A stretch of DNA of 64,000 nt from Streptomyces chryseus (GTDB lineage: Bacteria; Actinomycetota; Actinomycetes; Streptomycetales; Streptomycetaceae): the NCBI RefSeq assembly GCF_014650755.1, contig NZ_BMVO01000024.1, positions 1 to 64,000 of the forward strand. The letters are read 5' to 3'. This document shows positions 18,423 to 27,569 of the stretch, in pieces. Position 1 is the first letter of the stretch. Each line of letters begins with the position of its first letter. The translations under genes and the position numbers were made by a program. The notes under the pieces are model-generated. The model saw only the letters and a list, made by a program, of their open reading frames with translations. It ran no database searches and had not been told where the DNA came from.

Positions 18423-21400
18423 TCAGCCGGCCGCCGGGCTTTCCGCGGCGGCGGCCGCGGGCCGGTGGCCGGGCCGGGCGGTCAGGGCGGTCGCCAGCTG
18501 GGCGCGCGAGCGGACGTCCAGTTTCTGGTAGATCCGGGTCAGCCGGGCCTCCACCGTCTTCACGCTCAGGTACAGCTTCGCCGCCGCCTCCTGGTTGCTG
18601 GCGCCCCGGCCGACGAGCTGGGCGAGGCGCAGTTCCGCGTCGGTGAGGGCGGAGAGGCTCTCGCCGTTCGCCGGGGCGGCTTCGGCCGTACGGGACGACG
18701 TCTCGGTCGTCAGCCCCAGCCAGGGGACCGCGCCCGCGCGCTCGAAGACCGCCGCGGCGGCGTGCAGCGCGCTCTGGGCGGCCGACCGTCTGCGCCGGCG
18801 GCGCTCCACGCGGGCGAGCGCGATCAGTGCCCGGCCGCGCTCCAGCGGCAGCCCCGCCCCGCCGAAGCTCTCCGCCGTGCGGGCCAGCAGGCCGGCCGCC
18901 TCGTCCGCCTTGCCGCTCGCCGCGAGGTACAGCGCGTACGCCCGGTCGCAGCCGAGGAGCACCGTCGTACGGCTGAGGCGTTCGGCGACCGGCCGCACCG
19001 CGTCGAGCAGGGCGGCGGCCTCCTCGGGGGCGTCGTTGGCCAGCAGCGCCTCGGCCAGCTCCTCGTGCCAGCGCAGCATGGACGGGTCGACGGTCGACTG
19101 GGCGCGCTCGCCGGTCTGGACGCGGCGCAGGCTCTCCAGCGCCGACGCCACGTCGCCGTTGATCAGCTGGACCCGGCCGAGCGCGTACAGACTGCGGGAG
19201 AGGAAGACGTGGTCGCCCTCCTCCTCGGAGGCCCGGACACTGCGCCGGGCGTAGCTCGCGGCGCGTTCGAAACTGCCGCCCGCGGTCTCCGCGAGGGCCA
19301 GGGCGTACCAGGCGGGGCCGGGTGAGAGACCGGCCTCCAGGGTCAGGGCGAGCGACCGGCCGGCGTGCGCGAGGGCCGCCGCGCACTGGCCCTGGCGGGC
19401 GTCGATCTCGGCGAGCGTGCGGAACAGCTCGATGGAGTCCTCCACCGGTCCGCGGCGCTCGACCAGCGGCAGCAGCGCGTTCAGCTGGTCGCGGGCGTCC
19501 GTGAGCCGGTCGTCGAACATGGCGTGGCGGATCGTCAGGATCTGCGCGGCGTTGCGGATACCGAGCGGACGCTCGAAGACCTCCAGGGCCCGCGCCTCGG
19601 CCAGCACCCGCTCCGCGTCCGGCGAGCCGAGGACCCGGTCCATGCGCGCCTGTACGGTCAGGGCCCTCGCCGCCGTCCTGCGGTCGCCCACCGAGCCGGC
19701 CAGCGCGGCGGACTCGACGGCGGCGGCCCGCGAACGCAGCGGATCGCCGTCGGCCAGGACGTACTTCACGGCGAGCCGGAGCTGGACGGCCGCGCGCAGC
19801 GCCGTGTCGCCCTCGGAGTCCTCCATGGCGTGGACGTAGATCTCTTCGAGGTCGCACAGCCCCTGGCCCGCCGTGTCCAGCACCGCGAGCCGCGCGCGGA
19901 CCCGGTCGGCCGGGGCGGCGTCGCGGGCGAGCAGATCGGTGGCCGCGCGCATGGCCAGGTCGGCGCGGGCCGCGCGGGCGGCCTCCTCGGCGGCGTCGAC
20001 CAGCCTGGCCAGCCGCCGGGCGCCGTCGCCCACGGGCGTGGACTCGGCGGCCAGCAGGGCGAGTTCGGCGGCGAGCGCGCTGTTGCCCCGGCGCCGTGCG
20101 AGGTCGGCGGCCGCGGCGACCTCGGCGGCCAGGTCCGCGTCGGGGATGTCCGTGGCCAGGGCCCGGTGGCGTACCTCCTCGACGGGGTCGTCGACGACCC
20201 GGGCGAGCGCGGCGTGGCCCGCGCTGCGCTCGGTCCAGCAGGCGTCGTGCACGAGCGTCGACGGCAGGACACCGGCGGTGAAGCCGACCGTCCCGTCCTC
20301 GTCGAGACAGATCAGGTTCGCGCGCTCGGCGGCGGCGAGGTCGGCCTCGGCGGTGGGGCGGCCGGCCCGGCGTATCAGCGAGGCCGTCGGGCGCAGCGCC
20401 AGCGCCGCCAGCAGCAGCGTGGCGCGCACGTCGGGCGAGGCGGCGCCCAGGAGCTGCCGGGCGAGGTCGCGGGCCCGCCCCGACAGCGACAGCGCCTCGG
20501 CGTGGTGCACCGGGGTCCGCGCGTCGGCGAGGGAGCGGCCGACCGCCAGCGCGAGCCGGGGGTTGCCGCCGCTGGCGCGGTGGATGCGGCCGGCCATCCG
20601 GGAGGGCAGCCGGTGGTGGATGAGGAGCTCGGCGATCTCGTCGGCGTGCAGCGGCGGCACGAACAGGACATCGGCCTCGGAGGGCACCCACAGCGGCTCC
20701 GGCCCGGCCGGTCCGGGCCGGGGCGCGGCGCCGCCGGGAGGGCCGGCGCCGTACGGGGACGGCGTCTCGACGGCGAGCACCCGCAGCGCCGACGGGGCCA
20801 GGTGCAGGGCGAAGCGCATGAGGTCGGCGCTGGTGTCGTCGACGCGCTGCACCCCGTCGACCACCAGCAGGACGGGGCCGCGCCCGGCGAGGGTCCGCAG
20901 GATCTGGGCCAGGGCGAGCCGCAGGGCGATGGCGTCCCAGCCGTCGTCGGGGATGACCGCCTCGCGGCACAGCATCGCGACGGCGGTGCGCTGCGGGCCG
21001 GGCAGCCCTTCGAGCAGGTCGTACGTCCCCGGGTCGGCGGGGCCGCTCCCGCCGTCGGCGCCGCCCGGGCCGCTGTGGGCCGTGCCGGCCGCGGGCAACG
21101 AGACACAGGCCGCGACGGACGCGACGAGGGCGGCGGCGGCCGCGCCCGGCATGTCGCGGTCGGCGGGCAGCGTGGCGAGCCAGATCACTGTTTCGCCGCG
21201 GGCCTCGGCGCGCGCGACGGCGGCCAGGGCGAGCTCGGTCTTGCCGACTCCGGCGGGCCCGGTGAGCAGGGCGCGGCCGCGGGTGTGCAGGACCCGTTCC
21301 AGCCGCGTGAGGAGCTCCGTCCGCCCGACCGGCGCGGGTCGGTTCACCGCCGACGCCACGAACCCACCACCGCCTTCCGGTGCGCGCGAGCCCACTGCCC

Positions 21401-21455
21401 GTGCGAGCAGAGAATACGAAGTCGACAGCCGCCGTCCAGACCGGTTGTCCGGCAT
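18423..21455 (-). CDS. LuxR-family AAA ATPase transcriptional regulator (LAL)
   Basis: This large STAND-type regulator has about 1010 residues. The N-terminus has VGRTELLTRLERVL and Walker A GPAGVGKT (residues about 66-73) of the NB-ARC/AAA module. A long helical repeat region typical of MalT-like proteins follows. The C-terminus is a LuxR helix-turn-helix (LTDAELRLAQLVGRGASNQE, then SVKTVEARLTRIYQKL). LAL proteins are activators switched by ATP and an inducer; many act in secondary metabolism. I place the start at 21455; GTG 21359 is an alternative, while the longest frame from 21590 would run into the protease gene. It is the first gene of the operon with the two phosphatases and lies 82 bp after the protease stop. 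Confidence 0.88.
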   Translation of the reverse strand: MPDNRSGRRLSTSYSLLARAVGSRAPEGGGGFVASAVNRPAPVGRTELLTRLERVLHTRGRALLTGPAGVGKTELALAAVARAEARGETVIWLATLPADRDMPGAAAAALVASVAACVSLPAAGTAHSGPGGADGGSGPADPGTYDLLEGLPGPQRTAVAMLCREAVIPDDGWDAIALRLALAQILRTLAGRGPVLLVVDGVQRVDDTSADLMRFALHLAPSALRVLAVETPSPYGAGPPGGAAPRPGPAGPEPLWVPSEADVLFVPPLHADEIAELLIHHRLPSRMAGRIHRASGGNPRLALAVGRSLADARTPVHHAEALSLSGRARDLARQLLGAASPDVRATLLLAALALRPTASLIRRAGRPTAEADLAAAERANLICLDEDGTVGFTAGVLPSTLVHDACWTERSAGHAALARVVDDPVEEVRHRALATDIPDADLAAEVAAAADLARRRGNSALAAELALLAAESTPVGDGARRLARLVDAAEEAARAARADLAMRAATDLLARDAAPADRVRARLAVLDTAGQGLCDLEEIYVHAMEDSEGDTALRAAVQLRLAVKYVLADGDPLRSRAAAVESAALAGSVGDRRTAARALTVQARMDRVLGSPDAERVLAEARALEVFERPLGIRNAAQILTIRHAMFDDRLTDARDQLNALLPLVERRGPVEDSIELFRTLAEIDARQGQCAAALAHAGRSLALTLEAGLSPGPAWYALALAETAGGSFERAASYARRSVRASEEEGDHVFLSRSLYALGRVQLINGDVASALESLRRVQTGERAQSTVDPSMLRWHEELAEALLANDAPEEAAALLDAVRPVAERLSRTTVLLGCDRAYALYLAASGKADEAAGLLARTAESFGGAGLPLERGRALIALARVERRRRRRSAAQSALHAAAAVFERAGAVPWLGLTTETSSRTAEAAPANGESLSALTDAELRLAQLVGRGASNQEAAAKLYLSVKTVEARLTRIYQKLDVRSRAQLATALTARPGHRPAAAAAESPAAG

Positions 21456-21537
21456 GCGGACGCACAGCAGACGGGGCGCGCCCGCGGCAAGCCGTGGACG
21501 CGCCCCTGAACAGCGTGGATGTGACGTACTAAACGTC

Positions 21538-23385
21538 TCAGAAGGTGAGACTCCAGCTGTCGATGTATCCGGTGTCACCGGAGGCCACATCGCGCACCTG
21601 GAGCTTCCAGGTGCCGTTGGCGACCTCGCTGGACGCGTCGACCGTGTACGTCGTGACGACGTTGTCGGCGCTGTCCGAGGACGACGAGGCCTTCAGATTG
21701 CGCACGGTGCCGTCCGGGGCGACCAGGTCGACGACCAGGTCGCCGCGCCAGGTGTGCTTGATGTCCACGTCGACCTTGAGGGCGGCGGGGGCGTTGCCGG
21801 TGCGGCCGGTCACGGCGAGCGAGGAGGCGACGGTCGTGTTGTCGTTGATCGTCACGTTCGCCGCGTTGGTGAAGGTGGCGCCGCCGGGGGTGGTGGTGCC
21901 GGTGACGGCGTTCACGGTCTTCACGGTGTCGGCGATGCCGGTGCCGCAGCCGCCCGAGCAGGTGCCGGGCAGCGGCCGGGCGTTGGCCTTGATCGCGGAC
22001 TCGATCTCGGCCGGGGTGAGCGTGCTCTTGGCCGACTTCAGCAGCGCGGCGAGGCCGGCGATGTGCGGGGCGGCCATCGAAGTGCCCTGGTAGGGCTTGT
22101 AGTTCTCGGCGGACTGCGTGGTGGTGCCGGAGTTCAGCGTCGAGAGGATGCCGTTCTCGGGGGTGGTGACGGTACCGGGCGTGTCCGTGGCGCGACGGGT
22201 CTCGCCGCCGGGCGCGGAGACGTCGATGCCGGTGCCGAAGTTCGAGTAGAACGAACGGTTGCCCTCGCGGCTGGTGGACGCCACGTTGATGACGCCGGAG
22301 CAGTTGGCGGGCGTGAAGCCGGACACGTTGGCGTTGCTGTTGCCGGCTGCCACGACCACGGTGGTGCCGCGCGAGACGGCGCCGTTGATCGCGGTCTGGT
22401 AGACGCTCGGGCAGGTGGCGCTGGCGCCGCCGAGGCTCAGGTTGACTACCTTGGCCGGGGTCGCGTTGGCCGTGACGCCCGGGACGGTGCCGCCGGACGC
22501 CCAGGTGATGGCGTCGGCGATGTCCGCCGAGGAGCCGCCGCACTTGCCGAGGACGCGCACGGGCTGGATCTTCGCGTTGTACGCGATGCCCGCGATGCCC
22601 TTGGTGTTGTTGGTCGTGGCGCCGATGGTGCCGGCCACGTGCGTGCCGTGCCAGGAGGAGTTGCTCGCCTTGGAACCGGTGCCGCACTCGCCGTCGGTGG
22701 CGTTCCAGTCGCCCTCGTCCTTGGCGTTGTTGTCACGCCCGTTGCCGTCGCGGGCGTCGGCGGACGAGGAGATGAAGTCGTACCCGGCGACTACGTTGCC
22801 GGCCAGGTCCGTGTGGGCGGCGTAACCGGTGTCGATGACGGCGACGGTGACGCCGCTGCCGGTGGTCTTGTCCCAGGCGCCGGGGACGTTCATGCCGCCG
22901 GTGGCCTCGAAGAGGTCCCACTGCTTGGCGTAGTCGGTGTCGTCCGGGGCGGCCGCCATCGCGTAGGCGCGGATGTCGGGCTCGACGGACGCGACCGAGG
23001 TGTCGGCGCGGAACGCGGCCATGACCTCGGCCAGGTCCTTCTTCGACGCCTCGCCGCCCAGATCGACCAGGGCGGCGCCGCCGGCGAGGCGGCGCTCGAA
23101 CGACAGGCTCTCGCCGGTCTTCTCGCCCTTGGCGGCGGCGTCGTTCTTGGCCGCCGTGTTGGAACCGGCCTCGGCGGCCTTGGACTTGTACGTGACGATG
23201 ACCTTCTCGACCGGGGCGGCCGGCAGTCCGGTCATGGCCTGCGAAGCCGGGGCGGGCTTCGGGGAGGGGCCCGTGGCGGCGGCGGACGCCACGGAGGAAG
23301 TGGCAACGACGCCGGCGATCGTGGCGGTCGCGGCCACGACGGATATGAGTCTCCGCCTGGAACCGTTCAAGGTGTTCCCTTTCAT
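21538..23385 (-). CDS. secreted subtilisin-like serine protease with P-domain
   Basis: The 615-residue preproenzyme has a signal peptide (basic start, hydrophobic core about 13-30, likely cleavage near ASAAA at 34-38), an I9-type propeptide (about 58-142), the S8 catalytic domain (about 150-475) and a C-terminal proprotein-convertase P-domain (about 500-615, ending YIDSWSLTF). The catalytic triad is D185 (AVIDTGY), H246 (SSWHGTHVAG) and S436 (GTSMAAP), with oxyanion N349 (AAGNS). It should be secreted by Sec and self-processed. ATG 23385 lacks a ribosome site; TTG 23370, five codons in, has AAAGGGA upstream and may be the true start. The catalytic residues are complete, so it should be active. 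Confidence 0.93.
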   Translation of the reverse strand: MKGNTLNGSRRRLISVVAATATIAGVVATSSVASAAATGPSPKPAPASQAMTGLPAAPVEKVIVTYKSKAAEAGSNTAAKNDAAAKGEKTGESLSFERRLAGGAALVDLGGEASKKDLAEVMAAFRADTSVASVEPDIRAYAMAAAPDDTDYAKQWDLFEATGGMNVPGAWDKTTGSGVTVAVIDTGYAAHTDLAGNVVAGYDFISSSADARDGNGRDNNAKDEGDWNATDGECGTGSKASNSSWHGTHVAGTIGATTNNTKGIAGIAYNAKIQPVRVLGKCGGSSADIADAITWASGGTVPGVTANATPAKVVNLSLGGASATCPSVYQTAINGAVSRGTTVVVAAGNSNANVSGFTPANCSGVINVASTSREGNRSFYSNFGTGIDVSAPGGETRRATDTPGTVTTPENGILSTLNSGTTTQSAENYKPYQGTSMAAPHIAGLAALLKSAKSTLTPAEIESAIKANARPLPGTCSGGCGTGIADTVKTVNAVTGTTTPGGATFTNAANVTINDNTTVASSLAVTGRTGNAPAALKVDVDIKHTWRGDLVVDLVAPDGTVRNLKASSSSDSADNVVTTYTVDASSEVANGTWKLQVRDVASGDTGYIDSWSLTF

Positions 23386-23911
23386 GACTGACGTGCGGAG
23401 CGCGGGCGGGCGGCGCGGGAGTCGCGCGTGGCGTGGGGGCCACGGATCCGCGGTTCCTGGGCCGGGTCAGCCCGTGCGCCGCCGCCGGCGCTACGACCCT
23501 GGGTCAAGGCCGTCGCCCGGCGTACCCCACCCTTTACATGCACCTGACAGCCAATGGTCAGGAGACGGGATTCGCCGGTGCGGCAGACAGTAGGGAACGG
23601 CGAGATGAACCCGATACGGGGAAAACCCTTGTCGCCCCCGCGAGGGGTCCGGGCGGAGAGAGGGAGGGGCCCGGGGGGACGCCGGGTGTGGGCGCTGCTC
23701 GGGCGGTGCGTTCGCGGCGTGCGGTCTTCAGGCTGTGGGCCGACGACGCCGTACGTACGTCGGTCGGCGCAATCCCGCTACGGGCGGCCGGGATCACGCT
23801 CCGGCGTACGGGGCAACTGCTGCCCGCGGTGCGGGCGAAATGGTGCGCGACGTGCGTTTCGTGACGAAAGTGGAGGCACAGAAGCGCCCCCTCACACGCT
23901 GGGAGAACCTC
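23386..23911. other. intergenic region between protease and DoxX genes
   Basis: This gap of about 525 bases must hold the divergent promoters of the protease and the DoxX gene. The open frames across it have no ribosome site, no recognisable domain and biased composition, so I call no gene. Around 23740-23770 there is a CGACG/CGTCG inverted repeat around GTACGTAC, which could be an operator or chance. Confidence 0.4.
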
Positions 23912-24448
23912 ATGGCTCACCTCAACCGACGCGATCTCGGCCTGTTCGTACTGCGCGCGGGCACCGGCGCCGTCCTGGCGGCGCACGGCACCCAGAAGCT
24001 GCTCGGCTGGTTCGGCGGCGGAGGTGTGGAGGGGACCGCGGCGGCCATGGAGCACATGGGCTTCACCCCCGGACGGGAGAGCGCCGTCGCGGCGGGACTC
24101 GGCGAGGCGGGCGGCGGGGTGCTGCTGGCCCTCGGGCTCGCGACGCCCGCGGCCGGCGCGGCGGCGGCCGGAGCCATGGCCGGGGCCGTAGCCGTGCACG
24201 CGCCCGCCGGGTTCTTCGCCCAGTCGGGCGGCTACGAGTACCCCGCCTTCCTCGGCTTCGCGGCGGCCGCCATCGGCCTCGCGGGACCGGGCCGCTACTC
24301 GCTCGACCACGCCATGGGCCACCACTTCGACCAGCCGTGGACCGTGGCGCTGGCCTTCACCGGCTGCGCCCTCGCGGCGGCCGGGGTCCTCAGCAAGCGC
24401 AGCAAGGCGCAGGCGCCGGCGGAGAGCGCCGACGAGGCCCCGGTCTAG
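23912..24448 (+). CDS. DoxX family membrane protein
   Basis: The 178-residue protein opens like DoxX proteins (LGLFVLRAGTGAVLAAHGTQKLLGWFGG) and has four hydrophobic helices (about 10-27, 60-80, 83-100 and 112-128), plus a short C-terminal one (about 143-160). The family includes small quinone-linked or redox-associated membrane proteins; the specific role is not known. ATG 23912 has a good GGGAG (23901-23905) six bases upstream. It stands alone, convergent with the DUF2236 gene. Confidence 0.85.
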   Translation: MAHLNRRDLGLFVLRAGTGAVLAAHGTQKLLGWFGGGGVEGTAAAMEHMGFTPGRESAVAAGLGEAGGGVLLALGLATPAAGAAAAGAMAGAVAVHAPAGFFAQSGGYEYPAFLGFAAAAIGLAGPGRYSLDHAMGHHFDQPWTVALAFTGCALAAAGVLSKRSKAQAPAESADEAPV

Positions 24449-24475
24449 GGGCGGGGCGTGGGGCGTGCCGTGTGG

Positions 24476-25357
24476 TCAGGCGGGGTCCGCGGTGCGCGGT
24501 GGAGGTGCCATCGCCCACCGGATCGTCCTGGTCAGGGCGTGTCCGGTGAACCGCACGCAGGTCCGCTCCAGCCCCGGCAGGTACGGCAGTCGCAGCGGCT
24601 CACGGGCCCACGGCGGAAGCGTCGAGACCGCGTTCGCGGCGAGGACGGCGTACGGCGGGCGGGCGATCCAGGGCAGCGGCGGGTGCAGCAGGATGTAGTG
24701 GGCTGCCTCACGTGCCTCAGGGGTGGCGCGCAGCTCGGGGCGGTAGGCCCGCAGCCGCTCGTCGAGCTCCGCCCGCGTGCGCGGCGGATCACTCACCCCG
24801 AGCGCGGTGGCCACCCGCGCCATGTCCGCGACGTACGCGTCGCAGCCGTCCGCGTCGAGGGGCCGCAGGCCGTAGAGCTGGTGGGCGTACAGGAAGCTGT
24901 CCACCTCGGCGACGTGGACCCAGGCCAGCAGGTGCGGGTCCGCGGCGTGGTAGGGCTCCCCGGCGGCGGTCGTCCCCCGTACCCCCTGGTGCACGGACCG
25001 GACCCGGTCGACGGCCCGCTGGGCGTCCCACGCCGTGCCGTAGGTCGTCGTCGCCAGGAACGTGCTCGTGCGCTGGAGGCGGCCCCACGGATCGCCCCGG
25101 TAGCCGGAATGGGCCGCGACGGCGGCCATGGCGAGCGGGTGCAGGGACTGCAGCAGCAGGGCCCGCAGTCCGCCGATGAACATCGACGCGTCCCCGTGCA
25201 CGACGCGCACGGGTCTCTCGGGGCCGAACCAGCGCGGCCCCGGGGTGTCATGGATCCGCGCCCGCGTGCGTGCGCCCGAGGGGCCCGCGACCCGGGTGAA
25301 CAGGCTGCTGCCCAGCCGCTCGCGCAGAGCGCGGGCGCCGGGCGACGACACGTCCAT
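24476..25357 (-). CDS. oxygenase MpaB/Lcp family protein (DUF2236)
   Basis: The 293-residue protein matches the DUF2236 family, which includes rubber oxygenase (Lcp) and MpaB heme-dependent oxygenases. Features are VRVVHGDASMFIGGLRALLLQ near residues 50-70, SLHPLAMAAVAAHSGY, WGRLQRTSTFL, and WVHVAEVDSFL with its conserved histidine. By family knowledge it probably binds heme b; the substrate is unknown. The start at ATG 25357 is the last good one before the conserved region. It is divergent from crtY and convergent with the DoxX gene. Confidence 0.78.
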   Translation of the reverse strand: MDVSSPGARALRERLGSSLFTRVAGPSGARTRARIHDTPGPRWFGPERPVRVVHGDASMFIGGLRALLLQSLHPLAMAAVAAHSGYRGDPWGRLQRTSTFLATTTYGTAWDAQRAVDRVRSVHQGVRGTTAAGEPYHAADPHLLAWVHVAEVDSFLYAHQLYGLRPLDADGCDAYVADMARVATALGVSDPPRTRAELDERLRAYRPELRATPEAREAAHYILLHPPLPWIARPPYAVLAANAVSTLPPWAREPLRLPYLPGLERTCVRFTGHALTRTIRWAMAPPPRTADPA

Positions 25358-25617
25358 GCGACCAGTATCCGCCGGTCCGCCACACCGCGGCAGGGGCCCG
25401 TCCACGGGCCGCGGCCCGTTCGTCCCCCTCGGCCGCATCCGCCCGGGCCCCCCGAAGGGAAGTCGGGGCACCACGCCGCGCGGGCGGTCGCGGCAGACCG
25501 CCCGCGGTGGCACGGGCGGGCAGACTCGGGAGGGAGCGGCGCACACGGGGCCGAGGAGAGGCGGGCGAAGGCGGCAGGTGCCCACACGGGCGCAGCGGTA
25601 CCCGGTGAGGAGGGCGC

Positions 25618-26838
25618 ATGAGCCAGGAGCGGGCCGTCGCCGACGTCGTGATCGTCGGCGGGGGAGCGGCGGGACTCTCGCTCGCCCACGCCCTGACGGC
25701 CCCCGGCTCCCGTCGCCGGCTGTCCGTGACGCTCGTGGAGACCCCGCGCCGGTCCCTGCGCCCGGCGGAACGCACCTGGTGCTTCTGGCAGGAGGGCCCC
25801 GGCGACTACGACGAGGCCGTGGCCGCGTCCTGGCGACGGCTGCGGGTGCGCGGCCGGGACGGCTCCGTGACCGACGGCGAACTCGGGGCGCTGCGCTATC
25901 AGATGCTCCGTTCCGGCACCTTCGAGGCGTGGGTGCGCGAACGGCTGGCCGCCCGCCCGCACGTACGCCTGGTGGAGGCGACGGCCCGGACGGTGCGCGA
26001 CGTGGCCGGCGGCGCCGAAGCCCGGTGCGTGACCGAGGACGGCGACGGCCTCACCCTGAGGGGCCGGTACGTCTTCGACTCCCGCCCCGCCGGTACGCTC
26101 CCGCCGGCCCGCAGCACCCTCCTCCAGCACTTCCGGGGCTGGTTCGTCCGTACCTCGGCTCCCGCCTTCGACGAGGACGTCGTGGAGCTGATGGACTTCC
26201 GGGTGCCGCAGCCCGCCCACGGCCTCGCGTTCGGTTACGTGCTCCCGCTCGGCCCGCGCGAGGCGCTCGTCGAGTACACGCAGTTCTCCCGCAGCCCCCT
26301 GACCCGGAGCGCGTACGACGCGGCGCTGGAGCACTACACGCGCCGCGTCCTGCGTCTCGGGCCCCTCGACGTACGCTCCGTCGAGGGCGGTGTCATCCCC
26401 ATGACCGACGCGCGCTTCCCCCGCCGGATCGGCCCCGCCGTCTACCGGATCGGCGCGGTGGGCGGCGCCACCCGGCCCGCCACCGGGTACACCTTCTCCG
26501 CCGTACAGCGGCAGATCAAGGCCGTCGCCGCCGCACTGCGCGACGGCGGGGAGATGGCGTTCCCGCCGCCGCACGGGCGCCGGGCGCTGGCGATGGACGC
26601 CGTCATGCTGCGGGCCCTGGACACCGGGCGGGTCAACGGCCCGGACTTCTTCACCCGGTTGTTCGCGCGCACCCCGACCGAGCGCGTACTGCGCTTCCTC
26701 GACGGACGCAGCCGGCTGTGGGAGGACGTCCTCATCGGATTCTCCACCCCGGTCGGCCCCATGCTGCGCACCGCGGCGGAACTCCCCTTCCTGCCGCGCC
26801 GACCCTTCCCCGGCACACGCGAGGAGACCCCTGGATGA
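25618..26838 (+). CDS. crtY: lycopene beta-cyclase CrtY
   Basis: The 406-residue flavoprotein of the CrtY type has an N-terminal dinucleotide-binding fold (VVIVGGGAAGLSLAHAL), the ERTWCFW motif near residue 50, and GAVGGATRPATGYTF (about 281-295), both characteristic of bacterial lycopene cyclases. It converts lycopene to beta-carotene. GAGGAGG lies directly upstream of ATG 25618. It is the first gene of crtYTU; its stop overlaps the crtT start as ATGA. Confidence 0.95.
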   Translation: MSQERAVADVVIVGGGAAGLSLAHALTAPGSRRRLSVTLVETPRRSLRPAERTWCFWQEGPGDYDEAVAASWRRLRVRGRDGSVTDGELGALRYQMLRSGTFEAWVRERLAARPHVRLVEATARTVRDVAGGAEARCVTEDGDGLTLRGRYVFDSRPAGTLPPARSTLLQHFRGWFVRTSAPAFDEDVVELMDFRVPQPAHGLAFGYVLPLGPREALVEYTQFSRSPLTRSAYDAALEHYTRRVLRLGPLDVRSVEGGVIPMTDARFPRRIGPAVYRIGAVGGATRPATGYTFSAVQRQIKAVAAALRDGGEMAFPPPHGRRALAMDAVMLRALDTGRVNGPDFFTRLFARTPTERVLRFLDGRSRLWEDVLIGFSTPVGPMLRTAAELPFLPRRPFPGTREETPG

Positions 26839-27569
26839 CACTGTTGCGGGACGCGGACCTGGCCGACGCCTTCGACCACGCCGCACGGGGGTACGACCGG
26901 CTGGTCGGCCTCAACGCCGGGTACCACGCCGACCTCAGACGGTCGGCGCGCCGGCTGCGGCTGCCCGACGGCGGCGCGGGTCTGCGCCTCCTCGACCTCG
27001 GCTGCGGTACGGGCGCCTCCACCGCGGCCCTGCTGCGCGCCGCCCCGCTGGCCCGGATCACCGCCGTCGACGCCTCGGCGGGGATGCTGGAGCGGGCCGC
27101 CGCCAAGCGCTGGCCGGACGGCGTCACGTTCGTCCACGCCCCGGCGGAGCGGCTGGCCGCCGCGGGAGTCACCGGGCCCTTCGACGCGGTCTTCGCCGGC
27201 TACCTCTTCCGCAACGTGGCCGACCCCGGCGCCGTACTCGCCGCCGTACACGGCCTGCTGCGCCCCGGTGGCCGGCTCGCGGCGCACGAGTACTCCCTCA
27301 GCGGCTCGGCGGCGCACCGGGCCGTGTGGTCCGCCGTGTGCCGGGCGGTCATCCTCCCGGCGGGCAGGTGCACCGGCGACGCGGACCTGTACCGCCATCT
27401 CCACCGCAGCGTCCTGGACTTCGACACGGCGCCCGTCTTCGCCGCACGCCTCGCCGGCGCCGGCTTCACCGGGACGCGCGTCCTGCCCGTACCCGGCTGG
27501 CAGACCGGCATCGTCCACACCTTCCTCGGCCGCCGAGGCGGCCGGATCGCGAGCGGAGACGCCGTATGA
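26835..27569 (+). CDS. crtT: SAM-dependent methyltransferase CrtT
   Basis: The 244-residue protein has a class I methyltransferase fold: motif I LLDLGCGTGAST (about 52-63), an acidic end of beta-2 (AVDASAG), and the later FDAVFAGYLFRNV and LLRPGGRL. It lies between crtY and crtU in the order known from Streptomyces carotenoid clusters as crtYTU. Its exact step there is not established; isorenieratene formation is usually explained by CrtU alone. It overlaps both neighbours by 4 bp, so the three genes are coupled. Confidence 0.88.
   Translation: MTLLRDADLADAFDHAARGYDRLVGLNAGYHADLRRSARRLRLPDGGAGLRLLDLGCGTGASTAALLRAAPLARITAVDASAGMLERAAAKRWPDGVTFVHAPAERLAAAGVTGPFDAVFAGYLFRNVADPGAVLAAVHGLLRPGGRLAAHEYSLSGSAAHRAVWSAVCRAVILPAGRCTGDADLYRHLHRSVLDFDTAPVFAARLAGAGFTGTRVLPVPGWQTGIVHTFLGRRGGRIASGDAV

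Noticed and set aside
19873..23391. Long plus-strand frame over the LAL and protease genes
   Set aside because: It is an antisense frame with no ribosome site and no domain; both strands of high-GC DNA give such frames.
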